This document shows, piece by piece, positions 26,640 to 36,772 of a stretch of DNA of 64,000 nucleotides. A model generated the notes under the pieces. It was given only the letters and a program-made list of their open reading frames with translations, searched no databases and was not told the origin of the DNA. Both the position numbers and the translations under genes were made by a program. How positions within the stretch are numbered: position 1 is the stretch's first letter; each line of letters begins with the position of its first letter. Source of the DNA: Clostridium chauvoei (GTDB taxonomy: Bacteria > Bacillota > Clostridia > Clostridiales > Clostridiaceae); contig NZ_CP018624.1 in the NCBI RefSeq assembly GCF_002327185.1, positions 868,001 to 932,000 of the forward strand, written 5' to 3'.

Positions 26640-27494
26640 ATGCGCAAGTTTTGGGAGAGTATTTATAGTCCAAATTATATAACTGGATATAATCCCTTTA
26701 TACTTAAAGATATGAATAAAGCCATTGAAAGAGTAGTAGAGGCTGTTAATAACAGAAAAAAAATTGTTATTTATGGGGTGCCGAATGTAGACGGATTGTG
26801 TGCTCTTGCATCATTGAGTTTGGTTTTAAGATATCTAAATGCAGATATTGAATATATAATTCACGATGATGACTTAAATACTTCTGGAGTTACATCTAAT
26901 GATATAATTAATAATGTTAATTTTTTAGGAGGTCAACTTCTAATAACTTTGGGGATAGATTTGAATTCAGAAGAAGAGCAATTGCTTTGCGAAGATCTTG
27001 GTATAGATTTGATAGTTTTGGAAAATAAAGTAACTAGTAGTGCTAAAAAATACATATACATAAATCCGAATCAAAAAGGTTGTCAATATAGATATAAAAA
27101 TTTATCTATTAGTGGATTAACTTTTAAATTAATGCAAGCCATAGCAATATATTATAACATAAAGAGCATTAATAAATATTTGGATTTAATTTTAATTGGT
27201 GAACAATGGGCAGAAGTACCCTTAAAAGGAGAAAATGCTGTTATTTTAAAAGAAGGTAGGAAATTTTTAATTAATACTAATAATCATGGATTAAGATCAA
27301 TTATGGATTATTACAGTATAGTAGAAATGGATGAGGACTGCATTTTAAAAATAATAGATGTAATAACACCGACTATTAATGCAGTTAGAATGATGGACAA
27401 TGCTCGAATAATTATAGAGCTATTAACAACTACTAAAAAAGAAAGAGCAGAACAAATAACTAAATATTTAAATAAATCAAAGATAACTATATAA
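26640..27494 (+). CDS. RecJ/DHH-like protein lacking the catalytic motifs
   Basis: A 284-residue protein starting MRKFWESIYSPNYITGYNPF behind GGAGGAG; an in-frame ATG at 26607 is not served by that site. Its N-terminal fold resembles the RecJ DHH domain in sequence order: IVIYGVPNVDGLCALASLSL stands where RecJ has GDYDVDGITA, LLITLGIDLNSEEE where it has the VDCG strand, and DLIVLENK where DHH should be. The acidic and His metal ligands are thus missing, and the second half of a full RecJ (about 570 residues) is absent. I infer a catalytically inactive relative. It lies between secF and apt. The frame is intact and has no decay signs, so it may have a retained non-enzymatic role. Confidence 0.6.
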   Translation: MRKFWESIYSPNYITGYNPFILKDMNKAIERVVEAVNNRKKIVIYGVPNVDGLCALASLSLVLRYLNADIEYIIHDDDLNTSGVTSNDIINNVNFLGGQLLITLGIDLNSEEEQLLCEDLGIDLIVLENKVTSSAKKYIYINPNQKGCQYRYKNLSISGLTFKLMQAIAIYYNIKSINKYLDLILIGEQWAEVPLKGENAVILKEGRKFLINTNNHGLRSIMDYYSIVEMDEDCILKIIDVITPTINAVRMMDNARIIIELLTTTKKERAEQITKYLNKSKITI

Positions 27495-27575
27495 TATAGT
27501 ATTAGCAAAATAAAGTTAGTATTTTAGCTTACGATAATTATATAGTTTATAATTTTTAAAAATGGAGGATTTACT

Positions 27576-28094
27576 ATGAATCTAAAAGAGAAAATAAGAA
27601 TAATTGATAATTTTCCAAAGGAAGGAATAAGCTTTAAAGATATCACAACTGTAATAGGTGATGGAGAAGCTTTAAAATATTCAATAGATAAGATGGTTGA
27701 ACATCTTAAGGATAAAAATATAGATTTAATAGTTGGACCAGAAGCTAGAGGGTTTATTTATGGAGTTCCAGTAGCTTATGCTATGGGAATAGGTTTTGTA
27801 CCAGTTAGAAAACCTGGCAAATTACCAGGAGAAACAGTTTCAGTTGATTATGATTTAGAGTATGGAAAAGATACATTACAAATACACAAAGACTCAATAA
27901 AAAAAGGTCAAAGAGTAGCTATAGTTGATGATCTTTTAGCAACAGGAGGAACTATAGAAGCTGTTGCTAAACTTGTTGAAATGGCAGGTGGAGAAGTTGT
28001 ATCTTTAGAATTTGCAATAGAACTAACAGACTTAAACGGAAGAGATAAATTAAAGAATTATGATGTTATGTCATTAGTTCAATATGATATCTAA
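27576..28094 (+). CDS. apt: Adenine phosphoribosyltransferase
   Basis: A 172-residue enzyme, ATG behind AATGGAGGAT. Motifs: [37 protein letters not shown], and the PRPP-binding [16 protein letters not shown]. It salvages adenine to AMP. Next to rel, as in many Firmicutes. Confidence 0.97.
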   Translation: MNLKEKIRIIDNFPKEGISFKDITTVIGDGEALKYSIDKMVEHLKDKNIDLIVGPEARGFIYGVPVAYAMGIGFVPVRKPGKLPGETVSVDYDLEYGKDTLQIHKDSIKKGQRVAIVDDLLATGGTIEAVAKLVEMAGGEVVSLEFAIELTDLNGRDKLKNYDVMSLVQYDI

Positions 28095-28140
28095 ATTTAT
28101 TGAAAATAATAATTAAATATTATATAATAGAAATAATAAG

Positions 28141-28172
28141 ATGGCTGGTTTTTTAAACCAGCCATTGATTTT
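28141..28172 (+). terminator. Hairpin between apt and rel
   Basis: ATGGCTGGTTT (28141-28151) pairs perfectly with AAACCAGCCAT (28155-28165) around a 3-base loop, followed by TGATTTT. The weak T tail suggests a partial terminator or processing site rather than a full stop. Confidence 0.5.
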
Positions 28173-28206
28173 AGAATTTAATGTGGCAAAAAGGAGAGGT
28201 ATCTCA

Positions 28207-30390
28207 ATGGTTGAGAATCTATTGCAAAAAATAAAAGAAAATTGTAATAATATAGATATTGAAGTTATAAAAAAGGCATATGATTTAGCTACAGAAGCAC
28301 ATAAAGAGCAAAAAAGAGAATCTGGTGAACCCTATGTTATTCATCCTATAGATGTTGCGTGTATTTTAGCTGAGATGGGGATGGATACAAGTACTATAGT
28401 AGCAGGTTTACTCCATGATGTTATTGAAGATACTGATTATACATATGAAGATATAAGCAATATATTTAGTGAAGAAGTTGCAAATTTAGTTCAAGGGGTA
28501 ACTAAACTAGGTAAAATAGAGTATAAAACAAAGGAAGAACAACAAGCAGATAATGTAAGAAAAATGCTTTTAGCTATGGCTAAAGATATAAGAGTTATAA
28601 TAATTAAACTTGCAGACAGACTACATAATATGAGAACTTTAAAATTTATGCCTAAAGAAAAGCAAAAACAAAAGGCAAAAGAAACTTTAGATATATATGC
28701 TCCTTTAGCTCATAGACTTGGTATATCTAAGATAAAATGGGAACTTGAAGATTTATCTTTAAGATATATGCACGAAGAAGAATATTATGAGTTAGTTAAA
28801 CAAATTGCAGAAAAAAGAGTTGAAAGAGAAACATACATAGCTAATATAACAAAAGATTTATATGAAAAACTTGAGGAATCTGGCGTAGATTCAGATATAG
28901 AAGGAAGACCTAAACATTTTTATAGTATATACAAAAAAATGGTTAACAAAAATAAAAGTATAGAACAAATATTTGACCTTACAGCTATAAGAATATTAGT
29001 CAATTCTGTTAAGGACTGTTATGGAGTTTTAGGTATTGTTCATACAATTTATAAACCTATACCAGGAAGATTTAAAGATTATATAGCAATGCCTAAACCT
29101 AATATGTACCAATCATTACATACAACCGTAATAGGACCACAAGGGAAAACTTTTGAAATACAAATTAGAACTTTTGAAATGCATAGAACTGCTGAGTATG
29201 GTATAGCGGCACATTGGAAATACAAAGAAGGAGATACTGGGGAAGATAAGGAAAAAAACTTAGAGAATAAATTAGCTTGGCTTAGAGAGATGTTAGAATG
29301 GCAAAAGGAAACCTCAGATGCTGAAGAGTTTATAGAAGGGTTTAAAATAGATTTATTTGCTGACGAAATATTTTTATTTACACCTAAAGGAGTAGTTATA
29401 AATCTTCCAAATGGATCAACACCTATAGATTTTGCATATAGAATACATACTGATATAGGAAATAAATGTGTGGGAGCTAAAGTTAACGGAAAGATAGTTC
29501 CTCTTGATTATAAGTTAAAGACTGGTGAAATTGTTGAAGTTCTTACGTCTAATTCAGCTAAGGGTCCGAATATGGATTGGCTAAATATGGCTAAAAGTAA
29601 TCAAGCTAAGAGTAAGATAAGACAATGGTTTAAGAAAGTCAAAAAAGAAGAGAATATTGACAAGGGAAAAGAAGTATTTGAAAAAGAGTTAAAAAAACAA
29701 TCAGTAGTATACTCTGAAATAGCTAAAGGTGAAAGTTATGAAAGATTATTGAAGAAATACAACATTCATAATATAGAAGATCTTTATGCTAGTATAGGAA
29801 TAGGTCAAATAACAGCATCTTCATTTATAGCAAGATTAAAAGAAGAAAATATATCAGAAAAGGAAAAGCATTCACAAGAGACAATAAATAAAAGCATAGA
29901 TGATCATATTCAAAAAAGTGATAAAAAAGTATTAAATAATAGTTATGGGGTTACTGTTAAAGGCCTAAATAACATTATGGTTAGATTTGCAAAGTGTTGC
30001 AATCCTGTTCCAGGAGACGAGATATTAGGATATATAACAAAGGGGAGAGGAGTATCTGTTCATAGAGCAGATTGTAGTAATTTAAAGGCCTTAATAAATT
30101 ATGATGAAGAAAAAGTAGTTGAAGTAACTTGGGGAAAAGCAAAAGGTGCTGGATATGTTGCTGAGATTCAAGTAAAGGCAGAAGATAGAATAGGAATATT
30201 ATCGGATATCATGATAATAATAACAGATGCTAATTTACCTCTTAATGCCTTAAATGCTAAATCATCTAAGGCTAATATAGCAATAGTTAATATAAAGGTT
30301 AAAATAGATTCAATAGAACAATTAAAAGAGCTTATGAGAAAAATAAGAAGATTAAAAGGTGTAATGGATGTTTATAGAATGAATAACTAA
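28207..30390 (+). CDS. relA: Bifunctional (p)ppGpp synthetase/hydrolase (Rel/SpoT family)
   Basis: A 727-residue protein. ATG 28207 behind AAGGAGAGG is preferred; an upstream in-frame ATG at 28141 is part of a hairpin. Domains in order: hydrolase HD domain (about 25-180) with HPIDVACILAEMG, LLHDVIEDTDYT and KLADRLHNMRTL, all ligands present; synthetase (about 205-345) with GRPKHFYSIYKKM and DLTAIRILV; TGS (about 385-450); the Cys motif CCNPVPGDEILGYI; and a C-terminal ACT domain. It makes and degrades (p)ppGpp in response to stalled ribosomes. Confidence 0.97.
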   Translation: MVENLLQKIKENCNNIDIEVIKKAYDLATEAHKEQKRESGEPYVIHPIDVACILAEMGMDTSTIVAGLLHDVIEDTDYTYEDISNIFSEEVANLVQGVTKLGKIEYKTKEEQQADNVRKMLLAMAKDIRVIIIKLADRLHNMRTLKFMPKEKQKQKAKETLDIYAPLAHRLGISKIKWELEDLSLRYMHEEEYYELVKQIAEKRVERETYIANITKDLYEKLEESGVDSDIEGRPKHFYSIYKKMVNKNKSIEQIFDLTAIRILVNSVKDCYGVLGIVHTIYKPIPGRFKDYIAMPKPNMYQSLHTTVIGPQGKTFEIQIRTFEMHRTAEYGIAAHWKYKEGDTGEDKEKNLENKLAWLREMLEWQKETSDAEEFIEGFKIDLFADEIFLFTPKGVVINLPNGSTPIDFAYRIHTDIGNKCVGAKVNGKIVPLDYKLKTGEIVEVLTSNSAKGPNMDWLNMAKSNQAKSKIRQWFKKVKKEENIDKGKEVFEKELKKQSVVYSEIAKGESYERLLKKYNIHNIEDLYASIGIGQITASSFIARLKEENISEKEKHSQETINKSIDDHIQKSDKKVLNNSYGVTVKGLNNIMVRFAKCCNPVPGDEILGYITKGRGVSVHRADCSNLKALINYDEEKVVEVTWGKAKGAGYVAEIQVKAEDRIGILSDIMIIITDANLPLNALNAKSSKANIAIVNIKVKIDSIEQLKELMRKIRRLKGVMDVYRMNN

Positions 30391-30403
30391 AGGATGTGTA
30401 TAA

Positions 30404-30853
30404 ATGAGAGCTATAGTTCAAAGAGTATCTTCATCTAAGGTTACAGTTGATAATTCAATCATAGGATCAATAAGTAAAGGTGTGAATTTATTAATTGGAA
30501 TATCAAAAGAAGATACTGAAGAAGATTTAAAATATATAAGAGATAAAGTTATAAATTTAAGAATTTTTGAAGACGGAAATTCAAAAATGAATTTATCTCT
30601 TTTAGATGTAAAAGGTGAAATTCTTGCTATCTCTCAATTTACTTTATATGGTGATTGTAGAAAGGGTAGAAGACCTAATTTTATGAATGCAGAAAGTGGC
30701 GAAAAAGCAAAAGAGTTATATAATAAATTTATAGATCTACTTAAAGAGTCAGGTTTAAAAGTAGAAACTGGAGAATTTGGAGCCCATATGGAAGTAGATA
30801 TTCAAAATGATGGGCCAGTAACTTTACTTTTAGAAAGCAAGAGAAATTTTTAG
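30404..30853 (+). CDS. dtd: D-aminoacyl-tRNA deacylase
   Basis: A 149-residue protein starting MRAIVQRVSSSKVTVD. Motifs SQFTLYGDCRKGRRPNF and DGPVTLLLES are the two active-site signatures of DTD (the SQFTLY and cross-subunit GPVT loops). It removes D-amino acids and glycine wrongly attached to tRNA. The rel-dtd order is common in Firmicutes. Confidence 0.97.
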   Translation: MRAIVQRVSSSKVTVDNSIIGSISKGVNLLIGISKEDTEEDLKYIRDKVINLRIFEDGNSKMNLSLLDVKGEILAISQFTLYGDCRKGRRPNFMNAESGEKAKELYNKFIDLLKESGLKVETGEFGAHMEVDIQNDGPVTLLLESKRNF

Positions 30854-30867
30854 TTTGGAGGTTTATT

Positions 30868-31467
30868 ATGATAATAAAAACAATACCAGCAGGTAGTTTA
30901 CAAGCAAATTGTTATATAGTTATGGACGAAGAAACTAAAGAAGCCGTAGTTATGGATCCAGGTGGAGATGCAGATTGGATTATAAAAGAAATAGAGACTT
31001 TAGGTGCAAATATAAAATATATTTTATTAACTCATGCACATGCAGATCATGATGGAGGGGTAGTAGACCTAAAGAAGAAATATGATGTGCCAGTTTATAT
31101 GCATAAAGAAGAAGAAATGTATATGGAAAAAGATAACTTTGTTTTTGGGAAAATACCTAAATTTTATAGTTTCATAGAAGATGGAGATGAATTAAACATA
31201 GGAAGTTTAAAAATAAAATGTATTCATACTCCAGGTCATACTAAGGGTGGACTATGTTTTCTAATTGAAGATAAAGTATTTACAGGAGATACTTTATTTC
31301 AAGGATCAATAGGTAGAACAGATTTTTCAGGTGGAGATTTCAATGAAATAATAAGAAGTATAAATGACAAACTTTTAGTTCTTCCTAATAATGTAGAAGT
31401 TTATCCAGGTCATGGACCAAAGTCTACAATTATATTCGAAAGGATGAGAAATCCATTTCTAGCATAA
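30868..31467 (+). CDS. MBL-fold hydrolase, glyoxalase II-like
   Basis: A 199-residue metallo-beta-lactamase-fold protein, ATG behind TTTGGAGG. Metal ligands are visible in LTHAHADHDGG (HxHxDH), CIHTPGHTKGG, FTGDTLF and VYPGHGP. Length and motifs fit the short GloB-like hydrolases (YcbL/YqgX type) found beside dtd and hemZ. Substrate uncertain: hydroxyacylglutathione is unlikely in clostridia, other thioesters are possible. Confidence 0.88.
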   Translation: MIIKTIPAGSLQANCYIVMDEETKEAVVMDPGGDADWIIKEIETLGANIKYILLTHAHADHDGGVVDLKKKYDVPVYMHKEEEMYMEKDNFVFGKIPKFYSFIEDGDELNIGSLKIKCIHTPGHTKGGLCFLIEDKVFTGDTLFQGSIGRTDFSGGDFNEIIRSINDKLLVLPNNVEVYPGHGPKSTIIFERMRNPFLA

Positions 31468-31476
31468 GGAGAAATA

Positions 31477-32901
31477 ATGGAAATAAGAATATCATTAAAT
31501 GATTTAAAATATAGATATGATGTATATCAGATGTTTAATATTTATTATCCTCTTCATGAATTAAAATTTGTAGAAGATGGGGAATATATAGTAAATATTA
31601 ATGAGAACAATATAGAATTTAAGTATAAAGATTTTTATAATAATATAAAGATTTCAGAGAATATAAAAGAAGATATAAAAAGAATAATTTTTTTAGCTTT
31701 AGAAGAAATAACAGGAGATCATTACCCATGGGGAATACTTGTGGGTATAAGACCTTCTAAAATAGCATTAAAATACCTTCAAGAAGGTAAAAGTGAAGAA
31801 GAAATTATAAAAATCTTTAAGGATAAGCATTTAGCTTCTGAGGAAAAAGCAAGATTATGTATTGAAGTTGCTAAAACAGAAGAAAATTTTGTGAATAAAA
31901 GAGAAGAAAGCATTTCAGTTTACATAGGAATGGCATTTTGTCCGACAAGATGTTTTTATTGTTCCTTCGCAGCAAATCCAATTGGAGGGAATAAAAAATT
32001 AGTATCTCCATATTTAGATGCATTAACTTATGAAATAAGAGAAATGAAAAAATATATTGAAGAGAGAAATCTTAATATTGAAACGGTATATTTCGGAGGG
32101 GGAACTCCAACCTCTATTAGTAATGATGAATTTGAAAATATAATGAAAGAGATTTACAATGCTTTCATTCATGGGAAAAATGTAGTAGAATTTACAGTGG
32201 AGTGTGGAAGACCAGATAGCATAACAGAAGAAAAGTTAATTACAATGAAAAAATATAATACTACAAGAATTAGTATAAATCCTCAAACTATGAATGATGA
32301 CACTTTGAGTATGATAGGAAGAGGTCATACATCAAAGGATGTAGTAGAAAAATTTAATTTAGCTAGAAAATTAGGATTTAAAGATATAAATATGGATATG
32401 ATAATAGGTCTTCCAGGAGAAGGGTTAAATGAAGCTAAATATACAGCAAATGAACTTTTAAAACTTTCACCAGATAGCTTAACAGTTCATGGTTTATCTT
32501 TAAAGAGAGCATCAATACTTTATGAGAATTTTATCTTAAAAAAAGGAATTCAAATAAAGCAACAAGTAGAATTAGCTTCTATGTATGAAGAAAGCAGAAA
32601 TTTAGCTAAAAGTTTAAATTTAAAACCATATTATATGTATAGACAAAAAAATATGGTTGGAAATATGGAGAACTTAGGATATTCTAAAGAGGGTAAAGAA
32701 TGTATATATAATATTCAAATGATTGAAGATAAACAAACAATTATAGCTCTTGGGGCAGATGCGGTTTCAAAGGCTGTCTTTTTAGAAGAAAATAGAATTG
32801 AGAGATTTGCTAACATTAAAGATGTTAGAGAATATACAAAAAGAATAAAGGAAATGGTAGAGGGAAAACAAAAATTATTAGACTCTCTTTATCTGAAATA
32901 G
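31477..32901 (+). CDS. hemZ: Coproporphyrinogen dehydrogenase HemZ (radical SAM)
   Basis: A 474-residue radical SAM protein. The cluster motif CPTRCFYC is at about 155-162, followed by ETVYFGGGTPTSIS, VECGRPDSIT, RISINPQTM and DMIIGLPGEG, as in HemN-like enzymes. The N-terminal 145 residues are the HemZ-specific extension. HemZ is annotated as an oxygen-independent coproporphyrinogen III oxidase, but activity of the clostridial forms is not well proven. It starts 9 bases after the hydrolase gene; hisS follows after 12 bases, so all are probably cotranscribed. Relevant to the heme catalase encoded further on. Confidence 0.9.
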   Translation: MEIRISLNDLKYRYDVYQMFNIYYPLHELKFVEDGEYIVNINENNIEFKYKDFYNNIKISENIKEDIKRIIFLALEEITGDHYPWGILVGIRPSKIALKYLQEGKSEEEIIKIFKDKHLASEEKARLCIEVAKTEENFVNKREESISVYIGMAFCPTRCFYCSFAANPIGGNKKLVSPYLDALTYEIREMKKYIEERNLNIETVYFGGGTPTSISNDEFENIMKEIYNAFIHGKNVVEFTVECGRPDSITEEKLITMKKYNTTRISINPQTMNDDTLSMIGRGHTSKDVVEKFNLARKLGFKDINMDMIIGLPGEGLNEAKYTANELLKLSPDSLTVHGLSLKRASILYENFILKKGIQIKQQVELASMYEESRNLAKSLNLKPYYMYRQKNMVGNMENLGYSKEGKECIYNIQMIEDKQTIIALGADAVSKAVFLEENRIERFANIKDVREYTKRIKEMVEGKQKLLDSLYLK

Positions 32902-32913
32902 GAGGCGAAATTT

Positions 32914-34161
32914 ATGGAAATTAAGGCACCTAAGGGTACTAAAGATATGCTTCCTCAAGATGCATATAAATGGCATTTTGTTGAGGAAACTTTTAAAAAT
33001 ACAGCTAAGTTTTATGGGATGAGAGAAATCAGAACTCCTATATTTGAACATACAGAATTATTTTTAAGAGGTGTAGGAGATACTACGGACATAGTCCAAA
33101 AGGAAATGTATACTTTTAATGACAAAGGTGATAGAAGTATTACATTAAAACCAGAAGGAACTGCACCAATAGTTAGAGCATTTATAGAAAATAGATTATT
33201 TAATGAAGCTCAACCAACAAAGCTTTATTATTCAATACCATGTTTTAGATATGAAAATGTACAAAAGGGTAGATTAAGACAATTCCACCAAGTAGGTACA
33301 GAAGTATTTGGATCTAAGGAACCATCAATGGATGCTGAAGTTATAGCTTTTGCTATGAATGTATTAAAGAATTTAGGCTTAAAGAGTTTAAGTTTAAATA
33401 TAAATAATCTAGGTTGTCCAAAGTGTAGACCTAATTACAATGAGGCGTTAAAGAAGTATCTAAAAGAAAATTATGATAACTTATGTCCTTTATGTAAAAC
33501 AAGATTTGAAAAAAATCCAATGAGAATTTTAGATTGTAAAGAAAAGAAATGTAATGAAATTACAAAGAATGCACCAATAATATTAGATTATATGTGTGAA
33601 GAGTGTGATACTCACTTTACAGATGTAAAGAAATATTTAGATGCATTACAAGTGCCATATACTGTTGACCCTGGTATAGTAAGAGGATTAGATTATTATA
33701 CAAAGACAATTTTTGAAATATTAAATGATGATTTTACAGTATGTGGTGGTGGAAGATACGATAGATTAATTGAACAATTAGGAGGTCCAGAAATGCCTTC
33801 AGTTGGATTTGCAATGGGAGTTGAAAGACTTATAATGACTCTTGAAAAGGAAGGGATAGAGATTCCAAATGAAAATCTATTTGACCTTTATATAGGAGCT
33901 AGAGGTGATTATGCAAAACTTGCAGCCTTTACTATTGCAAATAAATTAAGAAACTTTAACGTTAAAACAGAAATAAACCATATGGGAAGAAGCGTTAAGG
34001 CTGAAATGAAATATGCAAATAAAGTTGGAGCGTTATTTACTACAATTTTAGGTGAAGATGAGCTTCAAAATAAGACTATCAAACTTAAGAGAATGAGTGA
34101 TGGTGAACAATTTGAAGTTGATTTAGACAATATAGAAGAAATAGTGAAAGTGCTAAAATAG
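32914..34161 (+). CDS. hisS: Histidyl-tRNA synthetase
   Basis: A 415-residue class II synthetase, ATG behind ATAGGAGGCG. Motif 2 is in [19 protein letters not shown], the His-specific loops are [16 protein letters not shown] and [14 protein letters not shown], and the anticodon-binding domain occupies about 320-415. A cysteine-rich insertion (about 168-235: CPKC, CPLC, CKEKKC, CEEC) is typical of clostridial HisRS. aspS follows after 16 bases. Confidence 0.97.
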   Translation: MEIKAPKGTKDMLPQDAYKWHFVEETFKNTAKFYGMREIRTPIFEHTELFLRGVGDTTDIVQKEMYTFNDKGDRSITLKPEGTAPIVRAFIENRLFNEAQPTKLYYSIPCFRYENVQKGRLRQFHQVGTEVFGSKEPSMDAEVIAFAMNVLKNLGLKSLSLNINNLGCPKCRPNYNEALKKYLKENYDNLCPLCKTRFEKNPMRILDCKEKKCNEITKNAPIILDYMCEECDTHFTDVKKYLDALQVPYTVDPGIVRGLDYYTKTIFEILNDDFTVCGGGRYDRLIEQLGGPEMPSVGFAMGVERLIMTLEKEGIEIPNENLFDLYIGARGDYAKLAAFTIANKLRNFNVKTEINHMGRSVKAEMKYANKVGALFTTILGEDELQNKTIKLKRMSDGEQFEVDLDNIEEIVKVLK

Positions 34162-34177
34162 CAAGGAGGAATTTACA

Positions 34178-35965
34178 ATGGGTGAGTCTTTAGGCGGCTT
34201 AAAAAGAACCATGATGTGTGGTGAGGTTAGAGAATCTAACGTTTCACAAAAAATTACACTTATGGGATGGGTTCAAAGAAATAGAAAACTAGGAGGTCTT
34301 CAATTTATAGACCTTAGAGATAGAGCTGGAATAATGCAAATAGTTTTTGGTGAAGAAATAAATGCTGAAGCTTTTGAAAAAGCTAAAAGTGTAAAACCAG
34401 AGTATTGTATTGCAGTTACAGGAGAAGTAGTTTTAAGAGAAGCTCCAAATAAAAATATGGATACAGGATTAGTGGAACTAAAATGTGAAAGCATAAAAAT
34501 TCTTTCAGAATCAGATACACCACCGATTTATATTAAAGAAGATTTAGATGCAGCAGAAAGTATAAGACTTAAATATAGATATTTAGATCTTAGAAGACCT
34601 GATATGCAAAAAATATTTATGGTAAGAAATAGAGCTACTAAAGCTGTTAGAGATTATCTAGATAATAATGGATTCTTAGAAGTTGAAACACCAATGCTTA
34701 CTAAGAGTACTCCAGAAGGAGCTAGAGATTATTTAGTACCTTCAAGAAACTATCCTGGAATGTTTTATGCATTACCACAATCACCACAAATATTTAAACA
34801 ATTATTAATGGTTTCAGGATTTGATAAATACTATCAAATAGTAAAATGCTTTAGAGATGAAGATTTAAGAGCAAATAGACAACCAGAATTTACTCAAATA
34901 GATTTAGAAATGAGCTTTGTTGAAGAAGATGATGTTATAGCTTTAAATGAAGGATTAGTATCACATGTATTTAAAGAAGTAGCTGGTGTAGATGTTAAAC
35001 TTCCAATTAGAAGAATGGAATTTAAAGAAGCTATGGAAAAATACGGTTCAGATAAACCGGATTTAAGATTTGGTATGGAAATTACAGACTTATCTGAAGT
35101 AGTAAGTAATGTTGAATTTAAAGTATTTAGTGATGCATTAACTAATGGAGGTTCAGTAAGAGCTCTTTGTTTAAAGGGTGGAGCTTCTATGGGTAGAAAA
35201 GATATAGATAGATTAGGTGAATTTGTTAAGACATTTAAAGCTAAAGGATTAGCTTGGATAGCTCTTAAAGAAGAAGAAATAAAATCACCAATAGCTAAAT
35301 TCTTAAAAGAAGAAGAAATGAATGCTATAATAGAAACTATGTCTGCAGAAACAGGAGATATAATTTTAATAGTTGCTGATAAAAATACAGTAGTATTCCA
35401 AAGCTTAGGTCAATTAAGATTAGAATTAGCTAAGAAATTTGATTTAATTAAAGATAAAAATGAATTTAACTTCTGTTGGATTACAGAATTCCCATTATTT
35501 GAGTATGATGAGGAAGAAGGTAGATATCATGCTGCACATCATCCATTTACATCACCAATGGATGAAGATTTAGATATGCTAGAAACTAATCCTGCTATGG
35601 TTAGATCAAAAGCATATGACTTAGTATTAAATGGAGAAGAATTAGGTGGAGGTTCAATAAGAATCCATAATTCAAAATTACAAGAAAGAATGTTTAAGGC
35701 ATTAGGATTTACAGAAGAATCAGCTCAAGAAAGATTTGGATTCTTAATAGATGCATTTAAGTTTGGTCCACCACCACATGGAGGATTAGCATTTGGGTTA
35801 GATAGAATGATAATGTTCTTAGCAGGAACAGAAAATATAAAGGATGTTATAGCATTCCCTAAAAACCAAAATGCTTATTGTTACTTAAGTGAAGCACCAA
35901 ATATAGTTGATGAAAAACAACTTGAAGAATTAGGTTTAAATATAAAGGTTAAAGAAGAAAACTAA
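34178..35965 (+). CDS. aspS: Aspartyl-tRNA synthetase
   Basis: A 595-residue bacterial-type AspRS, ATG behind GCAAGGAGG. The OB-fold anticodon domain (about 10-110), class II core with LEVETPMLTKSTPEGARDYLV, motif 2 FRDEDLRANRQPEFTQID, a GAD insertion (about 300-410) and motif 3 GLAFGLDRMIMFLAG are all present. Whether it also charges tRNA-Asn depends on genes outside the window. A strong two-way terminator follows. Confidence 0.97.
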   Translation: MGESLGGLKRTMMCGEVRESNVSQKITLMGWVQRNRKLGGLQFIDLRDRAGIMQIVFGEEINAEAFEKAKSVKPEYCIAVTGEVVLREAPNKNMDTGLVELKCESIKILSESDTPPIYIKEDLDAAESIRLKYRYLDLRRPDMQKIFMVRNRATKAVRDYLDNNGFLEVETPMLTKSTPEGARDYLVPSRNYPGMFYALPQSPQIFKQLLMVSGFDKYYQIVKCFRDEDLRANRQPEFTQIDLEMSFVEEDDVIALNEGLVSHVFKEVAGVDVKLPIRRMEFKEAMEKYGSDKPDLRFGMEITDLSEVVSNVEFKVFSDALTNGGSVRALCLKGGASMGRKDIDRLGEFVKTFKAKGLAWIALKEEEIKSPIAKFLKEEEMNAIIETMSAETGDIILIVADKNTVVFQSLGQLRLELAKKFDLIKDKNEFNFCWITEFPLFEYDEEEGRYHAAHHPFTSPMDEDLDMLETNPAMVRSKAYDLVLNGEELGGGSIRIHNSKLQERMFKALGFTEESAQERFGFLIDAFKFGPPPHGGLAFGLDRMIMFLAGTENIKDVIAFPKNQNAYCYLSEAPNIVDEKQLEELGLNIKVKEEN

Positions 35966-35970
35966 AAATA

Positions 35971-36010
35971 AAAAAGATATAGGGATTATTTTATTCCCTA
36001 TATCTTTTTG
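35971..36010. terminator. Bidirectional terminator between aspS and the PHP gene
   Basis: AAAAAGATATAGGGA (35971-35985) pairs with TCCCTATATCTTTTT (35995-36009). A runs on one side and T runs on the other serve both convergent genes. Confidence 0.85.
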
Positions 36011-36013
36011 TTT

Positions 36014-36748
36014 TTAATAATTTAAGTCTAAAAGTCTCCCTTTATTTTTCAAATGAAAAATTAGTTTATCAGGATTATTCATAATTTGTTCTTTAGGCAT
36101 GTCTATAGAATTTAACATTTCAATTGCTAGATCAAATTTTCCTATATAAGAAGCAAAATGTGAGTCAGAGCTTAGAATTACTTTATTACCATACTTCTTA
36201 CAAAGTAAAGCTATTTCTTTGCAGACAACATCACTACCTTTTCTAGATTTTCCAAGTAAAGAACTATTATTTATTTCAATCATTATATCCTTTTCTAAAG
36301 CCTTTTTTATGATTTTTTCGTAATCTAGTTGATAATTTGGATTGCCTAGATGTCCTAGTATTTCCATTTCTTTATAATTATCCATAACTTTTAAAATAGC
36401 ATTTGTATTTTCATCCTTTGATTTAGGTTGGAAGCAAGGTTCGTGTAACGAAGCGATTACGTAATCTAGTTTAGAAGCAGAATAATTATCTATATCTAAG
36501 TTCCCGTTAGCATCTATTATATTAGCCTCACATCCTTTTAAAATAATAACATCTTCTATAACTCGTGGTAATACTCTTAAGTTATGAAAATACCAAATAT
36601 GAGGAGCTCCTGGCATATTAGGTCCATGTTCAGAGGTTCCAAGAATCTTAATACCTTTTTTAGAGCAAAAATGAACATTTTCTAGTAAGGTACTATAAGC
36701 ATGACCGCTAATTATAGTATGTGTATGTAAATCAGATAAATAATTCAT
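36014..36748 (-). CDS. PHP-domain phosphatase, YcdX-like
   Basis: A 244-residue protein read on the minus strand, starting MNYLSDLHTHTIISGHAYSTL behind GGATG. The PHP metal-site motifs are visible: DLHTHT, GTSEHGP with PGAPHIW (the YcdX feature), VIASLHEPCF, ILGHLGNPNYQ and ILSSDSHFASYIG. YcdX-type enzymes are zinc-dependent phosphatases; the physiological substrate is unknown. Convergent with aspS. Confidence 0.88.
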   Translation of the reverse strand: MNYLSDLHTHTIISGHAYSTLLENVHFCSKKGIKILGTSEHGPNMPGAPHIWYFHNLRVLPRVIEDVIILKGCEANIIDANGNLDIDNYSASKLDYVIASLHEPCFQPKSKDENTNAILKVMDNYKEMEILGHLGNPNYQLDYEKIIKKALEKDIMIEINNSSLLGKSRKGSDVVCKEIALLCKKYGNKVILSSDSHFASYIGKFDLAIEMLNSIDMPKEQIMNNPDKLIFHLKNKGRLLDLNY

Positions 36749-36772
36749 ATAAAAGCATCCTTTCTAAATATA

